The notes under the pieces were generated by a model. That model was not told where the DNA came from. It was given only the letters and a program-made list of their open reading frames with translations, and did no database searches. From contig NZ_JACGVC010000049.1 of the NCBI RefSeq assembly GCF_014077005.1, positions 496,001 through 560,000 on the forward strand: 64,000 bases of DNA. The letters are read 5' to 3'. The position numbers and the translations under genes were made by a program. This stretch comes from Colwellia sp. MB3u-45 (lineage in GTDB: Bacteria; Pseudomonadota; Gammaproteobacteria; Enterobacterales; Alteromonadaceae). Shown piece by piece: positions 9,070 to 19,802 of the stretch. Within the stretch, counting starts at the first letter, position 1. Each line of letters opens with the position of its first letter.

Positions 9070-10446
9070 TTAAAAAGACAGTTCACCACGCCATAAAATA
9101 GCCAACGCTGAATTTTTGTTATCAGCGACATAGGCCTGACAAACAAACTGCCCTGCTACAGCGACTAGTTCATGATCATAATATATAAAAGGTAATCTTT
9201 TTCTCTGCCATGGCGGGATAGCAAGCTCTTGTAATACTTTTTTTACCGGGCGTGAATGCTGTCGGTATTGCGGTAAACAGATAGGATTTTCGTGAGAAAA
9301 ACGTATCGTGACTATTTGATTATTATTTGGTTTTTTGATCAACGCATGCCAATGACTTATATCTTGCTCTTGTGTGAGTAAACTCGAAAAGCTCAACACG
9401 CCTAATTTATCTGGAAGACAAACCTGGAAGGATTTTTCATCGGCTAAAACCGCTACATCTAAACTCTGTTGCCATTTTGAAAGATCCTGATAAATAGGTG
9501 TTAAGTACAGCGCTGTTTTATATCGCCTTATGCAACACGCGGCTAACTGAACAACCGGCGACTTATCAGCTTGTGCATTTAATTGTTGGCATATTTGCAT
9601 TAGTTGTTGACGACTTGGCATCAAAAAATCATGGCTAGATAAAAAATAGCGTAACAGGTTTTTAAGCCTTGGCTCACTCAGTGCATTCAATTTAGCAACA
9701 GATAACTGACAAGACGAATATTGGCAATCCGCTAAGTCTTGCTGCGCTAATTCATCTAGCAGTTGCTGCGCTTCCAAGCAATGCTCAGCACTGCGCGCTA
9801 TCGTCTTATTGATACTTGGCCAACGCGCATCCAATGTTGGTAAAATTTGATGACGCAAAAAATTTCGCTCAAAGCGCTCATCGCTATTAGACTCATCTTC
9901 AATCCAACTCAGTTGCTGCTGATTGGCATAGGCAACAATATCGGTACGAGATATCGATAACAGCGGCCGAGCAAGCGTATGCTGCGCTAACGGTAAGCTT
10001 GCCTGCATAGCCGATAAACCTTTTAATCCCGAGCCACGTTTTAAGGCCAATAAAAATGTTTCTGCTTGATCATTGAGATGATGACCGGTAACAATAAAAG
10101 CAGGTTCAGTGCTTGCTTGCACTAAAACTTTATAGCGTGCATCACGCGCAATCGCTTCTAAGCTTTGCTGTGCTAGCTTTTTTAAATTTAATTTATGACT
10201 GATAAAAGTTAAAGATAGTCTATCGCATTCTTGTTGTGCAAACGTTTGCCACGCATCTGCATCAGGACTTAAACCGTGGTTAACATGACAAACAACAATA
10301 GCATTGGGCAGTTGTTGCTGTTGTTTTAATTTTGCCAAGGCAACCATTAGTACTTGGGAGTCTACACCACCGCTATAGGCAATAATAATAGGTTTTTCTG
10401 GTGTAGGTTTAAAGAAACTCACCAGTGCTAATTCAATTATATTCAC
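9070..10446 (-). CDS. tilS: tRNA(Ile)-lysidine synthase TilS
   Basis: TilS uses ATP and lysine to convert C34 of tRNA-Ile(CAU) to lysidine, which switches decoding to AUA. The PP-loop ATPase motif SGGVDS follows the strand IIIAY close to the N-terminus. The GHHLNDQAETFLLALKRGSGLKGLSAM segment is the family's second signature. The C-terminal part (LPQYRQHSRPVKKVLQELAIPPWQRKRLPFI) is the TilS-C domain. The open frame runs to a TTG at 10500. I prefer the GTG at 10446 (VNIIELALVSFFK), which gives a normal short N-terminus. It is the last gene of the cluster, after the accA terminator. Confidence 0.92.
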   Translation of the reverse strand: MNIIELALVSFFKPTPEKPIIIAYSGGVDSQVLMVALAKLKQQQQLPNAIVVCHVNHGLSPDADAWQTFAQQECDRLSLTFISHKLNLKKLAQQSLEAIARDARYKVLVQASTEPAFIVTGHHLNDQAETFLLALKRGSGLKGLSAMQASLPLAQHTLARPLLSISRTDIVAYANQQQLSWIEDESNSDERFERNFLRHQILPTLDARWPSINKTIARSAEHCLEAQQLLDELAQQDLADCQYSSCQLSVAKLNALSEPRLKNLLRYFLSSHDFLMPSRQQLMQICQQLNAQADKSPVVQLAACCIRRYKTALYLTPIYQDLSKWQQSLDVAVLADEKSFQVCLPDKLGVLSFSSLLTQEQDISHWHALIKKPNNNQIVTIRFSHENPICLPQYRQHSRPVKKVLQELAIPPWQRKRLPFIYYDHELVAVAGQFVCQAYVADNKNSALAILWRGELSF

Positions 10447-10506
10447 AGTTCTAAAACAACATCGCGTATAAAATATGATGACTAAGGGAAGTGTTACCAA
10501 GCATAT

Positions 10507-10535
10507 AAAAAGCGACCCTTTGTAGGTCGCTTTTT
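10507..10535 (-). terminator. accA terminator
   Basis: An 11-bp stem, AAAAAGCGACC (10507-10517) with GGTCGCTTTTT (10525-10535), has a 7-base loop. It lies directly after the accA stop and ends in a U-run on the minus strand, so tilS is probably partly uncoupled from accA. Confidence 0.85.
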
Positions 10536-10541
10536 ATGGTT

Positions 10542-11498
10542 TTAACAGTAGCCGAATGACATTAATTTATCATAACGACTTTCAATTAATTCATCGCTGG
10601 AAAGTTTATCAAGTTCAGCAAGATCAGACTTTAACGCTTGCTTAAGAAATGCCGCCATTTGATCCATATCACGATGAGCGCCACCTAAGGGTTCTTCAAC
10701 AATACTATCGATAAGCCCTAACTCTTTAATACGTTTAGCCGTAATACCCATAGCTTCTGCTGCTGTCGGTGCTTTATCAGCCGTTTTCCACAAAATAGAG
10801 GCACAGCCTTCTGGAGAAATCACTGAGTAAGTTGAATATTGCAGCATATTCACTTTATCACCAACACCAATAGCGAGTGCACCACCTGAGCCACCTTCAC
10901 CGATAACAGTACAAATAATCGGTACATTTAAACGTGACATCGCTTTTAAATTCGTCGCAATCGCTTCACTTTGGCCACGTTCTTCAGCGCCAATACCAGG
11001 ATATGCGCCCGGAGTATCGATAAAAGTGATAATTGGCATTTTAAAGCGCTCTGCCATTTTCATTAAACGCAAGGCTTTACGGTAACCTTCTGGACGTGGC
11101 ATACCAAAATTACGTTTAACTTTTTCATTCGTTGAACGACCTTTTTGATGACCAATAATCATCACAGGTCGACCGTCTAAACGCGCCGTGCCACCAACAA
11201 TAGCTCTATCATCGGCATAGGCTCTATCGCCAGCCAATTCGTCGAATTCAGTAAAAATACGTGGCAGATAATCTAAGGTATATGGGCGCTGAGGATGACG
11301 GGCAACTCGCGCCGTTTGCCAAGGGTCTAAGCCAGAGAAAATCTTTTGAGTGAGTTCGTTATTTTTCTCTCGCAACTGAGAAATTTGATCTTCTAAATCA
11401 AGATCTAATCCTTGGCCATTATTGACCAATTGCAATTCTTCAATTTTTGCTTCAAGTTCCGCAATGGGGAGCTCAAAATCTAAAAAATTTAGTGACAT
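10542..11498 (-). CDS. accA: Acetyl-CoA carboxylase carboxyltransferase subunit alpha
   Basis: At 318 residues this matches E. coli AccA (319). Recognisable segments are [18 protein letters not shown] at the N-terminus, [54 protein letters not shown] and [15 protein letters not shown]. The enzyme subunit, with AccD, moves the carboxyl group from carboxybiotin to acetyl-CoA to make malonyl-CoA, the first committed step of fatty-acid synthesis. It follows dnaE at about 50 bp, the same order as in E. coli. Confidence 0.97.
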   Translation of the reverse strand: MSLNFLDFELPIAELEAKIEELQLVNNGQGLDLDLEDQISQLREKNNELTQKIFSGLDPWQTARVARHPQRPYTLDYLPRIFTEFDELAGDRAYADDRAIVGGTARLDGRPVMIIGHQKGRSTNEKVKRNFGMPRPEGYRKALRLMKMAERFKMPIITFIDTPGAYPGIGAEERGQSEAIATNLKAMSRLNVPIICTVIGEGGSGGALAIGVGDKVNMLQYSTYSVISPEGCASILWKTADKAPTAAEAMGITAKRIKELGLIDSIVEEPLGGAHRDMDQMAAFLKQALKSDLAELDKLSSDELIESRYDKLMSFGYC

Positions 11499-11550
11499 AT
11501 GATTATTCTTACCTATGTTGGCTTTGAGTACCGTTGTTAATAAACGCTAC

Positions 11551-14500
11551 CTATTTAAATTTTAACTCGACTTGCTCTTCACCCAATAGGGTTTTCAAAT
11601 CGTATAATAGCGTGTCGCTTGGCGATACGCGCCACTGTACTCCCAACTCTAGCATACCTTGCGCTTCATCTCTTTGATAAAAAACACGAACTGGGCAAAT
11701 ACCATCTTTATAAGGCGTTAACACCTCCGTAAACTGATCGATAAATCGTCCTGATAGCTGATTTTTATCGATTTGCAAATCTAATGACGTGACATAGTTT
11801 TCCCGTGCATCAGCAATGGTCATAATATCTCGAGCGGTCATTGTAATACCCCCAGAGTAATCATCAAAGCTGACCTGTCCACTACAGACCAAAATTGCAT
11901 CAGATATGAGTAATTCAGCGAACCTATCGTAGTCATCTGGAAATAATCGGATATCCATACGCGCACTTTTATCGTCAAGCGTGACTAAGGCCCAGCGTCG
12001 ACCACGCTTATTGACTAATACCCGCACCGCTAAAACCAAGCCTACGGCTATGCTAGTTTTATCTTTATTGGTTGGCTGTAAGCTGACTAAACGCCCAGTT
12101 GCATAACGTTTAATTTCATTTAAATAACGATTTATTGGGTGACCGGTTAAATATAAACCTAATGTTTCTTTTTCGCCATCTAACCAGCGCTGTTCAGGCC
12201 ACTTAGCAACGGTTTTAAATGCTTGTCGATTGTCTTCTGGCTCTTCATTAATCAAACCAAATAAGTCGTTTTGCCCAATAGCTTGTGCCTTGGCATGTTG
12301 CTCAGCCGCTTTTAGCGCTTCGGGTAAAGTCTCAAACAAGGCAGCGCGATGTGGCCCGTCTTTGGCATTAGGGCCAAGCGCATCCATGGCACCAGACTTA
12401 ATTAGTTTTTCTAATATGCGTTTATTAATTTTTTTCAAATCAACTCGAGCACAAAAATCAAACAAATCAATAAACTCACCATCACTTTCACGTGCGGCGA
12501 TTATGGCTGCTATCGGGCCCTCACCAACACCTTTGACCGCGCCAATACCATAGATAATTTGGTCGGCGTCATTAACAGTGAACTTATAGTGGCCACGGTT
12601 AACATCTGGTGGTAATAAATCAAGCCCCATGTTGCCGCATTCATCAACTAAGGTAACAATTTTATCTGTGTTATCCATATCGGCTGACATTACTGCCGCC
12701 ATAAAAGGTGCTGGAAAATGGGTTTTCATCCACAGCGTTTGATAAGATACTAAAGCATAGGCGGCAGAATGTGATTTGTTAAAACCATAGCCGGCAAATT
12801 TTTCAACTAAATCAAAAATCTTTATCGCCAGCTCACCATCAACGCCACGGCCAACAGCACCGGCTTCAAAACCCTCACGCTGTTTGGCCATTTCTTCTGG
12901 CTTTTTCTTACCCATTGCACGACGTAACATATCTGCGCCACCCAGCGAGTAACCCGCTAGCACCTGGGCAATTTGCATAACCTGTTCTTGGTAAAGAATA
13001 ATGCCGTAAGTGGGCTCAAGGATAGGTTTTAAGTCAAGGTGTTGCCAAGTTGCATCAGGATAACTTATCGCTTCACGGCCATGTTTACGTTCAATAAAGT
13101 TATCAACCATGCCTGATTGCAAAGGCCCGGGTCTAAACAGTGCTACCAAGGCAATGATATCTTCAAAGCAATCTGGCTTAAGTTTGGCGATAAGTGACTT
13201 CATACCGCTGGATTCAAGTTGAAAAACAGCCGTTGTTTCCGATCTTAATAACACTTTAAAACTGGCTTTATCTTCGAGATTGATAGTCGCTAAATCAATC
13301 CGCTCTTTACCCTGTTTTAACAGTTTTTCATCAGCCATTTCTATGGCCCACTGCAAAATGGTTAAGGTACGTAAACCAAGAAAATCAAATTTAACTAAAC
13401 CGGCGTCCTCAACATCGTTTTTGTCAAATTGGGTGACTGGATTTTTACCGTCTTCATCACAATAAAGGGGTGCAAAGTCAGTAATCGTGGTGGGCGAAAT
13501 AACCACACCACCGGCATGTTTACCGGCATTTCGTGTTGTGCCCTCTAAGATGCGACACATATCAATAAGATCTTTTACGTCACTGTCTTGAGCATACATC
13601 TCTGGCAGTTTTGGCTCTTCTTCAAAGGCTTTTGCTAAGGTCATGCCCGGAGTGGGTGGGATCAACTTTGAAATACGGTCAACAAAACCATAAGGATGAC
13701 CAAGCACTCGACCAACATCACGAATAACCGCTTTTGCGGCCATAGTACCAAAGGTAATAATTTGCGATACCGCATCACGGCCATATAACTCTGCAACGTG
13801 ATCAATCACTTCATCGCGTCTGTCCATGCAAAAATCAATATCGAAATCAGGCATAGAGACACGTTCAGGGTTGAGAAAACGCTCAAAAAGTAAATCATAT
13901 TCAAGCGGATCAAGATCGGTGATTTTTTGGGCATAAGCCACTAACGAACCTGCCCCTGAACCACGTCCAGGTCCGACCGGAATATTATTATCTTTGCTCC
14001 ACTGAATGAACTCCATCACGATCAGGAAATAACCCGGAAACCCCATGTTATTAACCACTTTTAGCTCAATAGCTAAACGTTCGTCATAAGGTTTACGTTT
14101 TTCGGCATAATCAGGGGCGTTTTTATCAAATAAAAATTCTAATCTTTCTTCTAAACCTTCTTCTGATACTTTAACCAAAAAGTCTTCAATCGATAAGCCC
14201 TCAGTAGGAAAGTCAGGTAAAAAATATTCTCCTAAGCGCACGGTAACATTACAGCGTTTTGCAATTTCGACTGAGTTGGCTAGTGCTTCGGGGATATCAG
14301 CAAAAAGGGCTAACATTTCCTCTTCAGTACGAAGATATTGCTCTTTAGAATATTTTTTTGGCCGACGTTTATCGTCTAGGGTGTAACCGTCATGTATAGC
14401 CACACGAATTTCGTGAGCATCAAAGTTATCCGGACTCAAAAACATCACTTCATTGGTGGCAACAACAGGAAGCTCATAACGAGAGGCAAGCTCTACAGCA

Positions 14501-15105
14501 AGATGAAGGTAATTCTCTTCATCGTTACGACCTGTTCTAATCAGCTCAATATAATAACAATCAGGAAAATATTGTTGATAAAAACCGAGCATTTCATCAA
14601 CAAGCTCATTATTACCTTTTAGTAGTGCTTTACCAATGTCGCCTTCTCGGCCACCAGAAAGTAAAATCAAGCCTTCTGCGCGCTCAATTAGCCAATCGCG
14701 GTCTAGTACCGCTTTACCTTGAATATGGCCACGTAAATAGGCTTGAGAAATTAATTCTGTTAAGTTTTTATAGCCTACATTGTTACTTGCTAAAATCACT
14801 AAACGTGATAATTCATCTTCAAGCGCAGCGCTTTTAACCCAAAAGTCACAACCTATAATAGGTTTCATGCCTGCGTTGTGCGCGGCATGGTAGTACTTTA
14901 CTAAACCACATAAATTAGTTTGGTCGGTTAATGCCATAGCTGGCATATTCAACTCGGCTGCTCTGGCAATAATGGGCTTAACTTTTTTTAAACCATCAGA
15001 CAGAGAATAGTCACTATGCACTCTTAGATGAATAAACTTGGGATCATTAGTGCTGACTAATTGACCCGATAGTGCGGCAGATATTGGGAACTCAGATTCA
15101 GACAT
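11551..15105 (-). CDS. dnaE: DNA polymerase III subunit alpha
   Basis: This 1184-residue protein is the replicative C-family polymerase. Domain order is an N-terminal PHP domain ([19 protein letters not shown]), the palm/polymerase core with the catalytic aspartates in PDFDIDF and the preceding [16 protein letters not shown], fingers ([18 protein letters not shown]), a helix-hairpin-helix region ([14 protein letters not shown]), then an OB-fold ([21 protein letters not shown]). Length is slightly above E. coli DnaE (1160). The start lies 8 bp after the rnhB stop, so the two are cotranscribed. Confidence 0.97.
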   Translation of the reverse strand: MSESEFPISAALSGQLVSTNDPKFIHLRVHSDYSLSDGLKKVKPIIARAAELNMPAMALTDQTNLCGLVKYYHAAHNAGMKPIIGCDFWVKSAALEDELSRLVILASNNVGYKNLTELISQAYLRGHIQGKAVLDRDWLIERAEGLILLSGGREGDIGKALLKGNNELVDEMLGFYQQYFPDCYYIELIRTGRNDEENYLHLAVELASRYELPVVATNEVMFLSPDNFDAHEIRVAIHDGYTLDDKRRPKKYSKEQYLRTEEEMLALFADIPEALANSVEIAKRCNVTVRLGEYFLPDFPTEGLSIEDFLVKVSEEGLEERLEFLFDKNAPDYAEKRKPYDERLAIELKVVNNMGFPGYFLIVMEFIQWSKDNNIPVGPGRGSGAGSLVAYAQKITDLDPLEYDLLFERFLNPERVSMPDFDIDFCMDRRDEVIDHVAELYGRDAVSQIITFGTMAAKAVIRDVGRVLGHPYGFVDRISKLIPPTPGMTLAKAFEEEPKLPEMYAQDSDVKDLIDMCRILEGTTRNAGKHAGGVVISPTTITDFAPLYCDEDGKNPVTQFDKNDVEDAGLVKFDFLGLRTLTILQWAIEMADEKLLKQGKERIDLATINLEDKASFKVLLRSETTAVFQLESSGMKSLIAKLKPDCFEDIIALVALFRPGPLQSGMVDNFIERKHGREAISYPDATWQHLDLKPILEPTYGIILYQEQVMQIAQVLAGYSLGGADMLRRAMGKKKPEEMAKQREGFEAGAVGRGVDGELAIKIFDLVEKFAGYGFNKSHSAAYALVSYQTLWMKTHFPAPFMAAVMSADMDNTDKIVTLVDECGNMGLDLLPPDVNRGHYKFTVNDADQIIYGIGAVKGVGEGPIAAIIAARESDGEFIDLFDFCARVDLKKINKRILEKLIKSGAMDALGPNAKDGPHRAALFETLPEALKAAEQHAKAQAIGQNDLFGLINEEPEDNRQAFKTVAKWPEQRWLDGEKETLGLYLTGHPINRYLNEIKRYATGRLVSLQPTNKDKTSIAVGLVLAVRVLVNKRGRRWALVTLDDKSARMDIRLFPDDYDRFAELLISDAILVCSGQVSFDDYSGGITMTARDIMTIADARENYVTSLDLQIDKNQLSGRFIDQFTEVLTPYKDGICPVRVFYQRDEAQGMLELGVQWRVSPSDTLLYDLKTLLGEEQVELKFK

Positions 15106-15113
15106 CTAGTGCT

Positions 15114-15764
15114 CTAATTATTGGTAATATGGGCTGCTGTATTAGCAAGTACATTGGCGACAGGTTTAAAACTTCTGCGATAACAATCTAAGACCCCATG
15201 CTCAATGATTTTTTCTAAATGTGCTTTTGTTGGGTAACCCTTGTGTTGTGCAAAACCATAGTAAGGGTATAGCTTGTCTAAGGCGACCATCTCGCCATCT
15301 CTGGCTACTTTCGCTAAAATAGAGGCGGCACTAATTTCTGCTACACGCGCATCGCCTTTAACTACACTTTGCCCGGTAATATGACCATTTTCATGGGCAA
15401 ACGTTGGACAGCGGTTACCATCGACTAAGACGTAATCAGGTGTTACGTTTAATCCTTGCACAGCACGTTGCATTGCCAACATGGTGGCGTGGAGAATATT
15501 AAGGCTGTCAATTTCTTCTGGCGACGCACGGCCTATTGACCAAGCAATAGCACGTTGCTTAATTTCTTCTGACAAATGCTGTCTTTTTTTTTCTGAGAGT
15601 TTTTTTGAGTCCATTAATCCTTCAATAGGATTGTCAGGATCTAATATCACCGCAGCCGTCACGACATCGCCGACCAATGGCCCGCGCCCCACTTCATCAA
15701 CACCGGCAATGCAGTAGGCTAAGGGATATTCAAAAGGTGGAAAAACTTTTTTAACTGCAGGCAT
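15114..15764 (-). CDS. rnhB: Ribonuclease HII
   Basis: This 216-residue protein removes ribonucleotides embedded in DNA and the RNA of RNA-DNA hybrids. The catalytic acidic residues sit in [15 protein letters not shown] (Asp-Glu), [11 protein letters not shown] (Asp), and the [12 protein letters not shown] region (Asp). It is squeezed between lpxB (18 bp upstream) and dnaE (8 bp downstream), as in E. coli and most gammaproteobacteria. Confidence 0.96.
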   Translation of the reverse strand: MPAVKKVFPPFEYPLAYCIAGVDEVGRGPLVGDVVTAAVILDPDNPIEGLMDSKKLSEKKRQHLSEEIKQRAIAWSIGRASPEEIDSLNILHATMLAMQRAVQGLNVTPDYVLVDGNRCPTFAHENGHITGQSVVKGDARVAEISAASILAKVARDGEMVALDKLYPYYGFAQHKGYPTKAHLEKIIEHGVLDCYRRSFKPVANVLANTAAHITNN

Positions 15765-15782
15765 AATTACTCTAGTTCACTA

Positions 15783-16988
15783 TTATAATAAGTCGATAAC
15801 CGCTTTAGCCGCTTGCTTGCTAGCATTTTGCTTAAGCGTTAAGTGGATATCAGTGTAAGCTTGATTCAACGCAGACTGATCTTCAAACAAACGCTCTGTA
15901 ACTAAAGGCAGAATATTTTCTACACTAACCTCTGCTTGCAAAAGCTCAGGCACTAAGCTTTTGTTAGCAAGTAGATTGGGTAATGAAAACCACTTCAATT
16001 TTACAAAACCTTTAAACATATGATAAGTCAACGGGTTAAACTTGTAACATATCACCATTGGGCGTTTTACTAAGGCCGCTTCTAACGTGACCGTACCTGA
16101 TGCGGTTAATAAGCAGTCACTGGCAGCCATGACTTGTTGAGTTTTTCCAACAATAACCTGTACCGAAAGCTCTGGCGCAATTTTATGATGTAGTTGATGA
16201 AATTGTTGCGCCCTTTGCTCACTGATCATAGGCACAACAAAGATGACTTCACCCCTATTTTCTTGCTCAGTACTCAATAGTTTTTTTGCTGTCAATAAAA
16301 ATGGCTCAACCAGTCGTGCTAGCTCTCCTGAACGACTACCTGGCATAAGTGCCAGTATTTTTGCTGACTCAGATAAACCGAGCGCTTGTCGCGCCATGCC
16401 TTTGTCACTCACCAGCGGAATATCATCAGCAAGCGAATGGCCAACAAAGGTACAAGGGATTTGATGTTTGTCGTAAAAAGCTTTTTCAAAAGGTAATAAA
16501 GACAGCACCATATTGGTTGCTTTAGCAATTTTGAAAACGCGCTTTTCCCGCCAAGCCCAAACTGAAGGGCTAACATAATGTACGGTTTTTATCGCTTGTG
16601 TTTTTAGCCGTGCTTCCAAGGTAATATTAAAGTCAGGCGCGTCAATACCGATAAAAACGTTAGGTTTATTGGCAATAAAATAATCGCTTAAAGTTTTTCG
16701 AATATGCAGTAACCGCCGTAAGCGACCAAGCACTTCAAAAACCCCCATTACCGATAATTCTTCCATATCAAATAGGCTTTCAAAGCCCAGCGCCAACATC
16801 TTAGGGCCGCCAATACCGATAAACTTGGCCTTAGGGTAACTCAGTTGCAGTTGTTGCATTAAGCTCGCCCCTAAGGTATCGCCAGAATGCTCACCAACCA
16901 CCATAGCAAAAGTTACTACAGCATCATTCATCGTTTCACTACTCGGTAAGTTATTGTCAGTTAACGGTTTTGAATTCACTTTAATCAC
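15783..16988 (-). CDS. lpxB: Lipid-A-disaccharide synthase
   Basis: LpxB condenses UDP-2,3-diacylglucosamine with lipid X to make the lipid A disaccharide at the inner face of the inner membrane. The N-terminal FAMVVGEHSGDTLGASLM, the FIGIGGPKMLALGFESLFDMEELSVMG segment, SVWAWREKRVFKIAK and LLTASGTVTLEAAL are typical of the GT19 family. The GTG at 16988 leaves only 7 bp after lpxA. An ATG at 16931 (MNDAVVTFAMVVGE) would give a more usual N-terminus, so the first 19 residues are doubtful. Confidence 0.94.
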   Translation of the reverse strand: MIKVNSKPLTDNNLPSSETMNDAVVTFAMVVGEHSGDTLGASLMQQLQLSYPKAKFIGIGGPKMLALGFESLFDMEELSVMGVFEVLGRLRRLLHIRKTLSDYFIANKPNVFIGIDAPDFNITLEARLKTQAIKTVHYVSPSVWAWREKRVFKIAKATNMVLSLLPFEKAFYDKHQIPCTFVGHSLADDIPLVSDKGMARQALGLSESAKILALMPGSRSGELARLVEPFLLTAKKLLSTEQENRGEVIFVVPMISEQRAQQFHQLHHKIAPELSVQVIVGKTQQVMAASDCLLTASGTVTLEAALVKRPMVICYKFNPLTYHMFKGFVKLKWFSLPNLLANKSLVPELLQAEVSVENILPLVTERLFEDQSALNQAYTDIHLTLKQNASKQAAKAVIDLL

Positions 16989-16995
16989 AGGAAAA

Positions 16996-17784
16996 TCAAC
17001 GGATAATACCGCGGCTTGAATTTTTAATAAAGTCAGTGAAGAAGGTTAATTCAGCTAGACTTGCATCCCCTTCAGCAATTTTTTTCATGGCTTCATCAAC
17101 CGTTAAGCCTTGGCGATAAACCGCTTTATAAGCACGTTTAATATGCAAGATAACCTCTTTATCAAAACCACGGCGTTTTAAGCCTTCACTATTTAAACCA
17201 AAAGGTTTTGCCGGTTGGCCTGAGGCCATAACATAAGGAGGAATATCTTTAAGAATTAAAGAATTGGCGCCAACAAAACAATGCGCGCCAATATGACAAA
17301 ACTGATGCACACCGGTCATACCGCCAATAATGGCATGGTCGCCAACATGAACATGGCCTGCAATTGACGCACCGTTTGCCAAAATACAGTGGCTGCCAAC
17401 CATACAGTCATGCGCAACATGGGTGTAAGCCATAAATAAATTGTTGCTACCAATTTGCGTGAGATTATTGTCTTGAATAGTACCGCGATGCACGGTGCAG
17501 TATTCACGAAAAACATTGTTGTCCCCGATCACCAATTCTGTTGGCTCACCGGCATATTTCAAATCTTGGCAATCTTCACCAATCGAAGCAAATTGGAAAA
17601 TACGATTGCCATTACCAATAGTCGTTGGGCCATTAATAACCACGTGTGAACTTATCTGACAATTATCCCCAATAACAACATTCGCTGCGATATGAGTCCA
17701 TGGTCCAATGTTAACATTTTTGCCAATAACAGCCCCAGCTTCAATAATAGCTTGCGGATGGATCAATGACGTTGAATTTATCAT
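16996..17784 (-). CDS. lpxA: UDP-N-acetylglucosamine acyltransferase
   Basis: At 262 residues the protein is exactly the length of E. coli LpxA. It is a left-handed beta-helix of hexapeptide repeats (IHPQAIIEAGAVIGKNVNIGPW and so on). The catalytic His is in the segment NLFMAYTHVAHDCMVGSHC, and IGGMTGVHQFCHIGAHCFVG follows. It attaches a 3-hydroxyacyl chain from ACP to UDP-GlcNAc, the first step of lipid A synthesis. Its ATG lies one base after the fabZ stop, so translation is coupled. Confidence 0.97.
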   Translation of the reverse strand: MINSTSLIHPQAIIEAGAVIGKNVNIGPWTHIAANVVIGDNCQISSHVVINGPTTIGNGNRIFQFASIGEDCQDLKYAGEPTELVIGDNNVFREYCTVHRGTIQDNNLTQIGSNNLFMAYTHVAHDCMVGSHCILANGASIAGHVHVGDHAIIGGMTGVHQFCHIGAHCFVGANSLILKDIPPYVMASGQPAKPFGLNSEGLKRRGFDKEVILHIKRAYKAVYRQGLTVDEAMKKIAEGDASLAELTFFTDFIKNSSRGIIR

Positions 17785-17785
17785 A

Positions 17786-18238
17786 TTATATTGCTCTTCT
17801 TGCGCACATTAAATCCGCAGAACATACCACTTTGCCATCAACTTTAGCTTCGCCGTAAAACTTCCACATGCCACGGCGCTCTTTAATAAGTTCTAAATGC
17901 AAATGCATGGTATCTCCAGGATGAACGGGCTTTTTAAATTTTGCTTTATCAATTGAGGCAAATAAAAACAATTCACCATCGACTTTATCTGCAACTGATT
18001 TAAAGCCTAGAATACCGCTAGCCTGCGCCAGCGCCTCAAGAATAAGTACGCCTGGAAAGATAGAATAGCTTGGAAAATGTCCCATAAATGCAGGCTCATT
18101 GACTGTGACGTTTTTTATCGCATGGATTGACTTTCCAGGCGTATAATCAAGTACACGATCAACTAATAAAAACGGGTAACGATGTGGAATGATCTGTTTA
18201 ATTCCTTCAACATCGATAATATTATTTTGCGATTCCAA
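17786..18238 (-). CDS. fabZ: 3-hydroxyacyl-[ACP] dehydratase FabZ
   Basis: This 150-residue hot-dog fold dehydratase carries the motif [20 protein letters not shown], holding the catalytic His and Glu. It dehydrates 3-hydroxyacyl-ACP in fatty-acid elongation and competes with LpxA for the 3-hydroxyacyl-ACP pool. The start is a TTG with a good Shine-Dalgarno (AAGGA about 8 bases upstream). It lies between lpxD and lpxA, the conserved order. Confidence 0.96.
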   Translation of the reverse strand: MESQNNIIDVEGIKQIIPHRYPFLLVDRVLDYTPGKSIHAIKNVTVNEPAFMGHFPSYSIFPGVLILEALAQASGILGFKSVADKVDGELFLFASIDKAKFKKPVHPGDTMHLHLELIKERRGMWKFYGEAKVDGKVVCSADLMCARRAI

Positions 18239-18329
18239 AATTTATTCCTTTATGTATTTAATTATGACGTTTAAGTGCAAGTTTTTTACTCATCGTCATT
18301 AACTTAATGAATTCTTTCGTTAGCGAGAA

Positions 18330-19352
18330 TTATTTCAATTGAGATAATTCTTTTTCTACTGTACTTAAGCGTTTAGTTAACGATTCAAGTTTTTTAATTC
18401 TTGCGTTATTTTTATGCCATTCTTTATTGGGTTGACATGGCATGCCAGATGAATAAACCCCTGGCTCAGATATCGCTTTTGTTACCATGGTCATACCGGT
18501 AAATACACAGTTATCAGCGATGCTAATATGACCATTTATACCAACAAGGCCAGCAATAACGCAATTTTTTCCAACCTCAGTACTGCCAGCAATAACACTA
18601 CAAGCCGCCATGGCGGTATTCTCACCGATTACCACATTATGAGCAATCTGTATTTGATTATCTAAAATAACGCCATTATTAATAATAGTGTTACCTAAAG
18701 CGCCACGATCTATTGTTGTGCTCGCCCCTATTTCGACATTATCGCCAATAATAACTGTGCCTAATTGCGGTATCTTCACCCAACTGCCATTATTATTTGC
18801 ATAACCAAAACCGTCGGAACCAATAACGGTATTAGCATGCACTGAGCAATTTTTACCGATAACCACGCCATGATAAATACTAACGTTAGACCAAATACTA
18901 GAGTTAGCACCTATTTGAGCGCCAATACCAATAAAAGTCCCGGCACCTATACTAACGCCTTTTGCAATATTCACACCGGCTTCAATCACCGCATTAGCAC
19001 CAATAGTCACGCCTTCACCAATAATAGCGCCATCATCGATAGCAGCACTGGCGTGAATGCTGTGGGCAGGTTTTGGTGTTGTATCAAGTAACTGCGCAAC
19101 TAAAGCATAGCCCATGTAAGGGTTACCCATGACCAAGGCATTAGTTTGACATTTTTCCGCGTCAGCTTCGGTAACAATAACAGCACTGGCATGAGTTGTT
19201 GCTAATTGCTCACTGTATTTACTGTTCGCTAAAAAAGCGATTTGTCCGGATGATGCCCCAGCTAAGGTGGCAATACTCAATATTTCACATTGTCCATCGC
19301 CTTGAACAACAGCCCCTATTTTTTCTGCAATGTCTGCAAGAATATAACTCAT
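18330..19352 (-). CDS. lpxD: UDP-3-O-(3-hydroxymyristoyl)glucosamine N-acyltransferase
   Basis: LpxD adds the N-linked hydroxyacyl chain to UDP-3-O-acyl-glucosamine. The protein has an N-terminal uridine-binding domain (LADIAEKIGAVVQGDG ... IAFLANSKYSEQL), then a long run of hexapeptide repeats. The catalytic His lies in the LDNQIQIAHNVVIGENTA segment, and the C-terminal extension contains YSSGMPCQPNKEWHKNNARIKKL. Two start codons slightly upstream (TTG 19361, ATG 19358) are in frame. I chose the ATG at 19352 (MSYILADIAEKIG), the usual beginning. Confidence 0.95.
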   Translation of the reverse strand: MSYILADIAEKIGAVVQGDGQCEILSIATLAGASSGQIAFLANSKYSEQLATTHASAVIVTEADAEKCQTNALVMGNPYMGYALVAQLLDTTPKPAHSIHASAAIDDGAIIGEGVTIGANAVIEAGVNIAKGVSIGAGTFIGIGAQIGANSSIWSNVSIYHGVVIGKNCSVHANTVIGSDGFGYANNNGSWVKIPQLGTVIIGDNVEIGASTTIDRGALGNTIINNGVILDNQIQIAHNVVIGENTAMAACSVIAGSTEVGKNCVIAGLVGINGHISIADNCVFTGMTMVTKAISEPGVYSSGMPCQPNKEWHKNNARIKKLESLTKRLSTVEKELSQLK

Positions 19353-19802
19353 AAGCATCAACTTTTTATATGTTGTCTAAGGTAAAGTTTAAAGTAGCCG
19401 TTATAACAGGCAGGTAAATTAATTGTTCAGCTTCAAATCGTCTAAGTAGCACACTGTTTCGTTGTGCACTATCACATCCGTTAACTATTTCAACAATGTG
19501 CTGCGACTTTGTTCTATTGGCTTACATCGACGTACAAGTATTGACTTATACTCTAGAGCCATCTTCTTACATGGGTGTAAGTCATCAGCGTATGTAGCAG
19601 CAATTATCCGTATTGAACATGACTCTTTGTCTCATTGAATGTAGTCAATTATTTAATCCATTTCGACTTAAAGAAAAGTGCTAGCCATCTTAGGGCTAAA
19701 CGCAATATTCCGAATCAACTTGATTCGGAATATTAAATAGGCGAGAAAGCAAAGAATAAAGAACTGTATTAGTTTTTATTCAAACTGCCTGACAATAAAT
19801 TA
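19353..19802. other. skp-lpxD intergenic region (about 450 bp, unusually long)
   Basis: In many relatives skp and lpxD are only a few bases apart, but here about 450 bp separate them and no coding frame is convincing. The interval holds several small inverted repeats, such as GCACA/TGTGC near 19450-19475 and CTTACA-TGGG-TGTAAG near 19570. It also holds a 31-bp near-perfect palindrome at 19704-19734. It could host a second promoter for lpxD-fabZ-lpxA-lpxB or an inserted repeat element. Confidence 0.5.
19704..19734. repeat. 31-bp palindrome between skp and lpxD
   Basis: AATATTCCGAATCAA (19704-19718) and its exact reverse complement (19720-19734) flank a single central base. No U-run follows on either strand, so it is not a standard terminator. 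It could be an operator, an RNA processing stem or a mobile-repeat end. Confidence 0.75.

Noticed and set aside
12230-12553. 107-codon plus-strand frame rich in Ser, Ala and Pro
   Set aside because: It is antisense to dnaE, whose reading frame is complete and conserved there.
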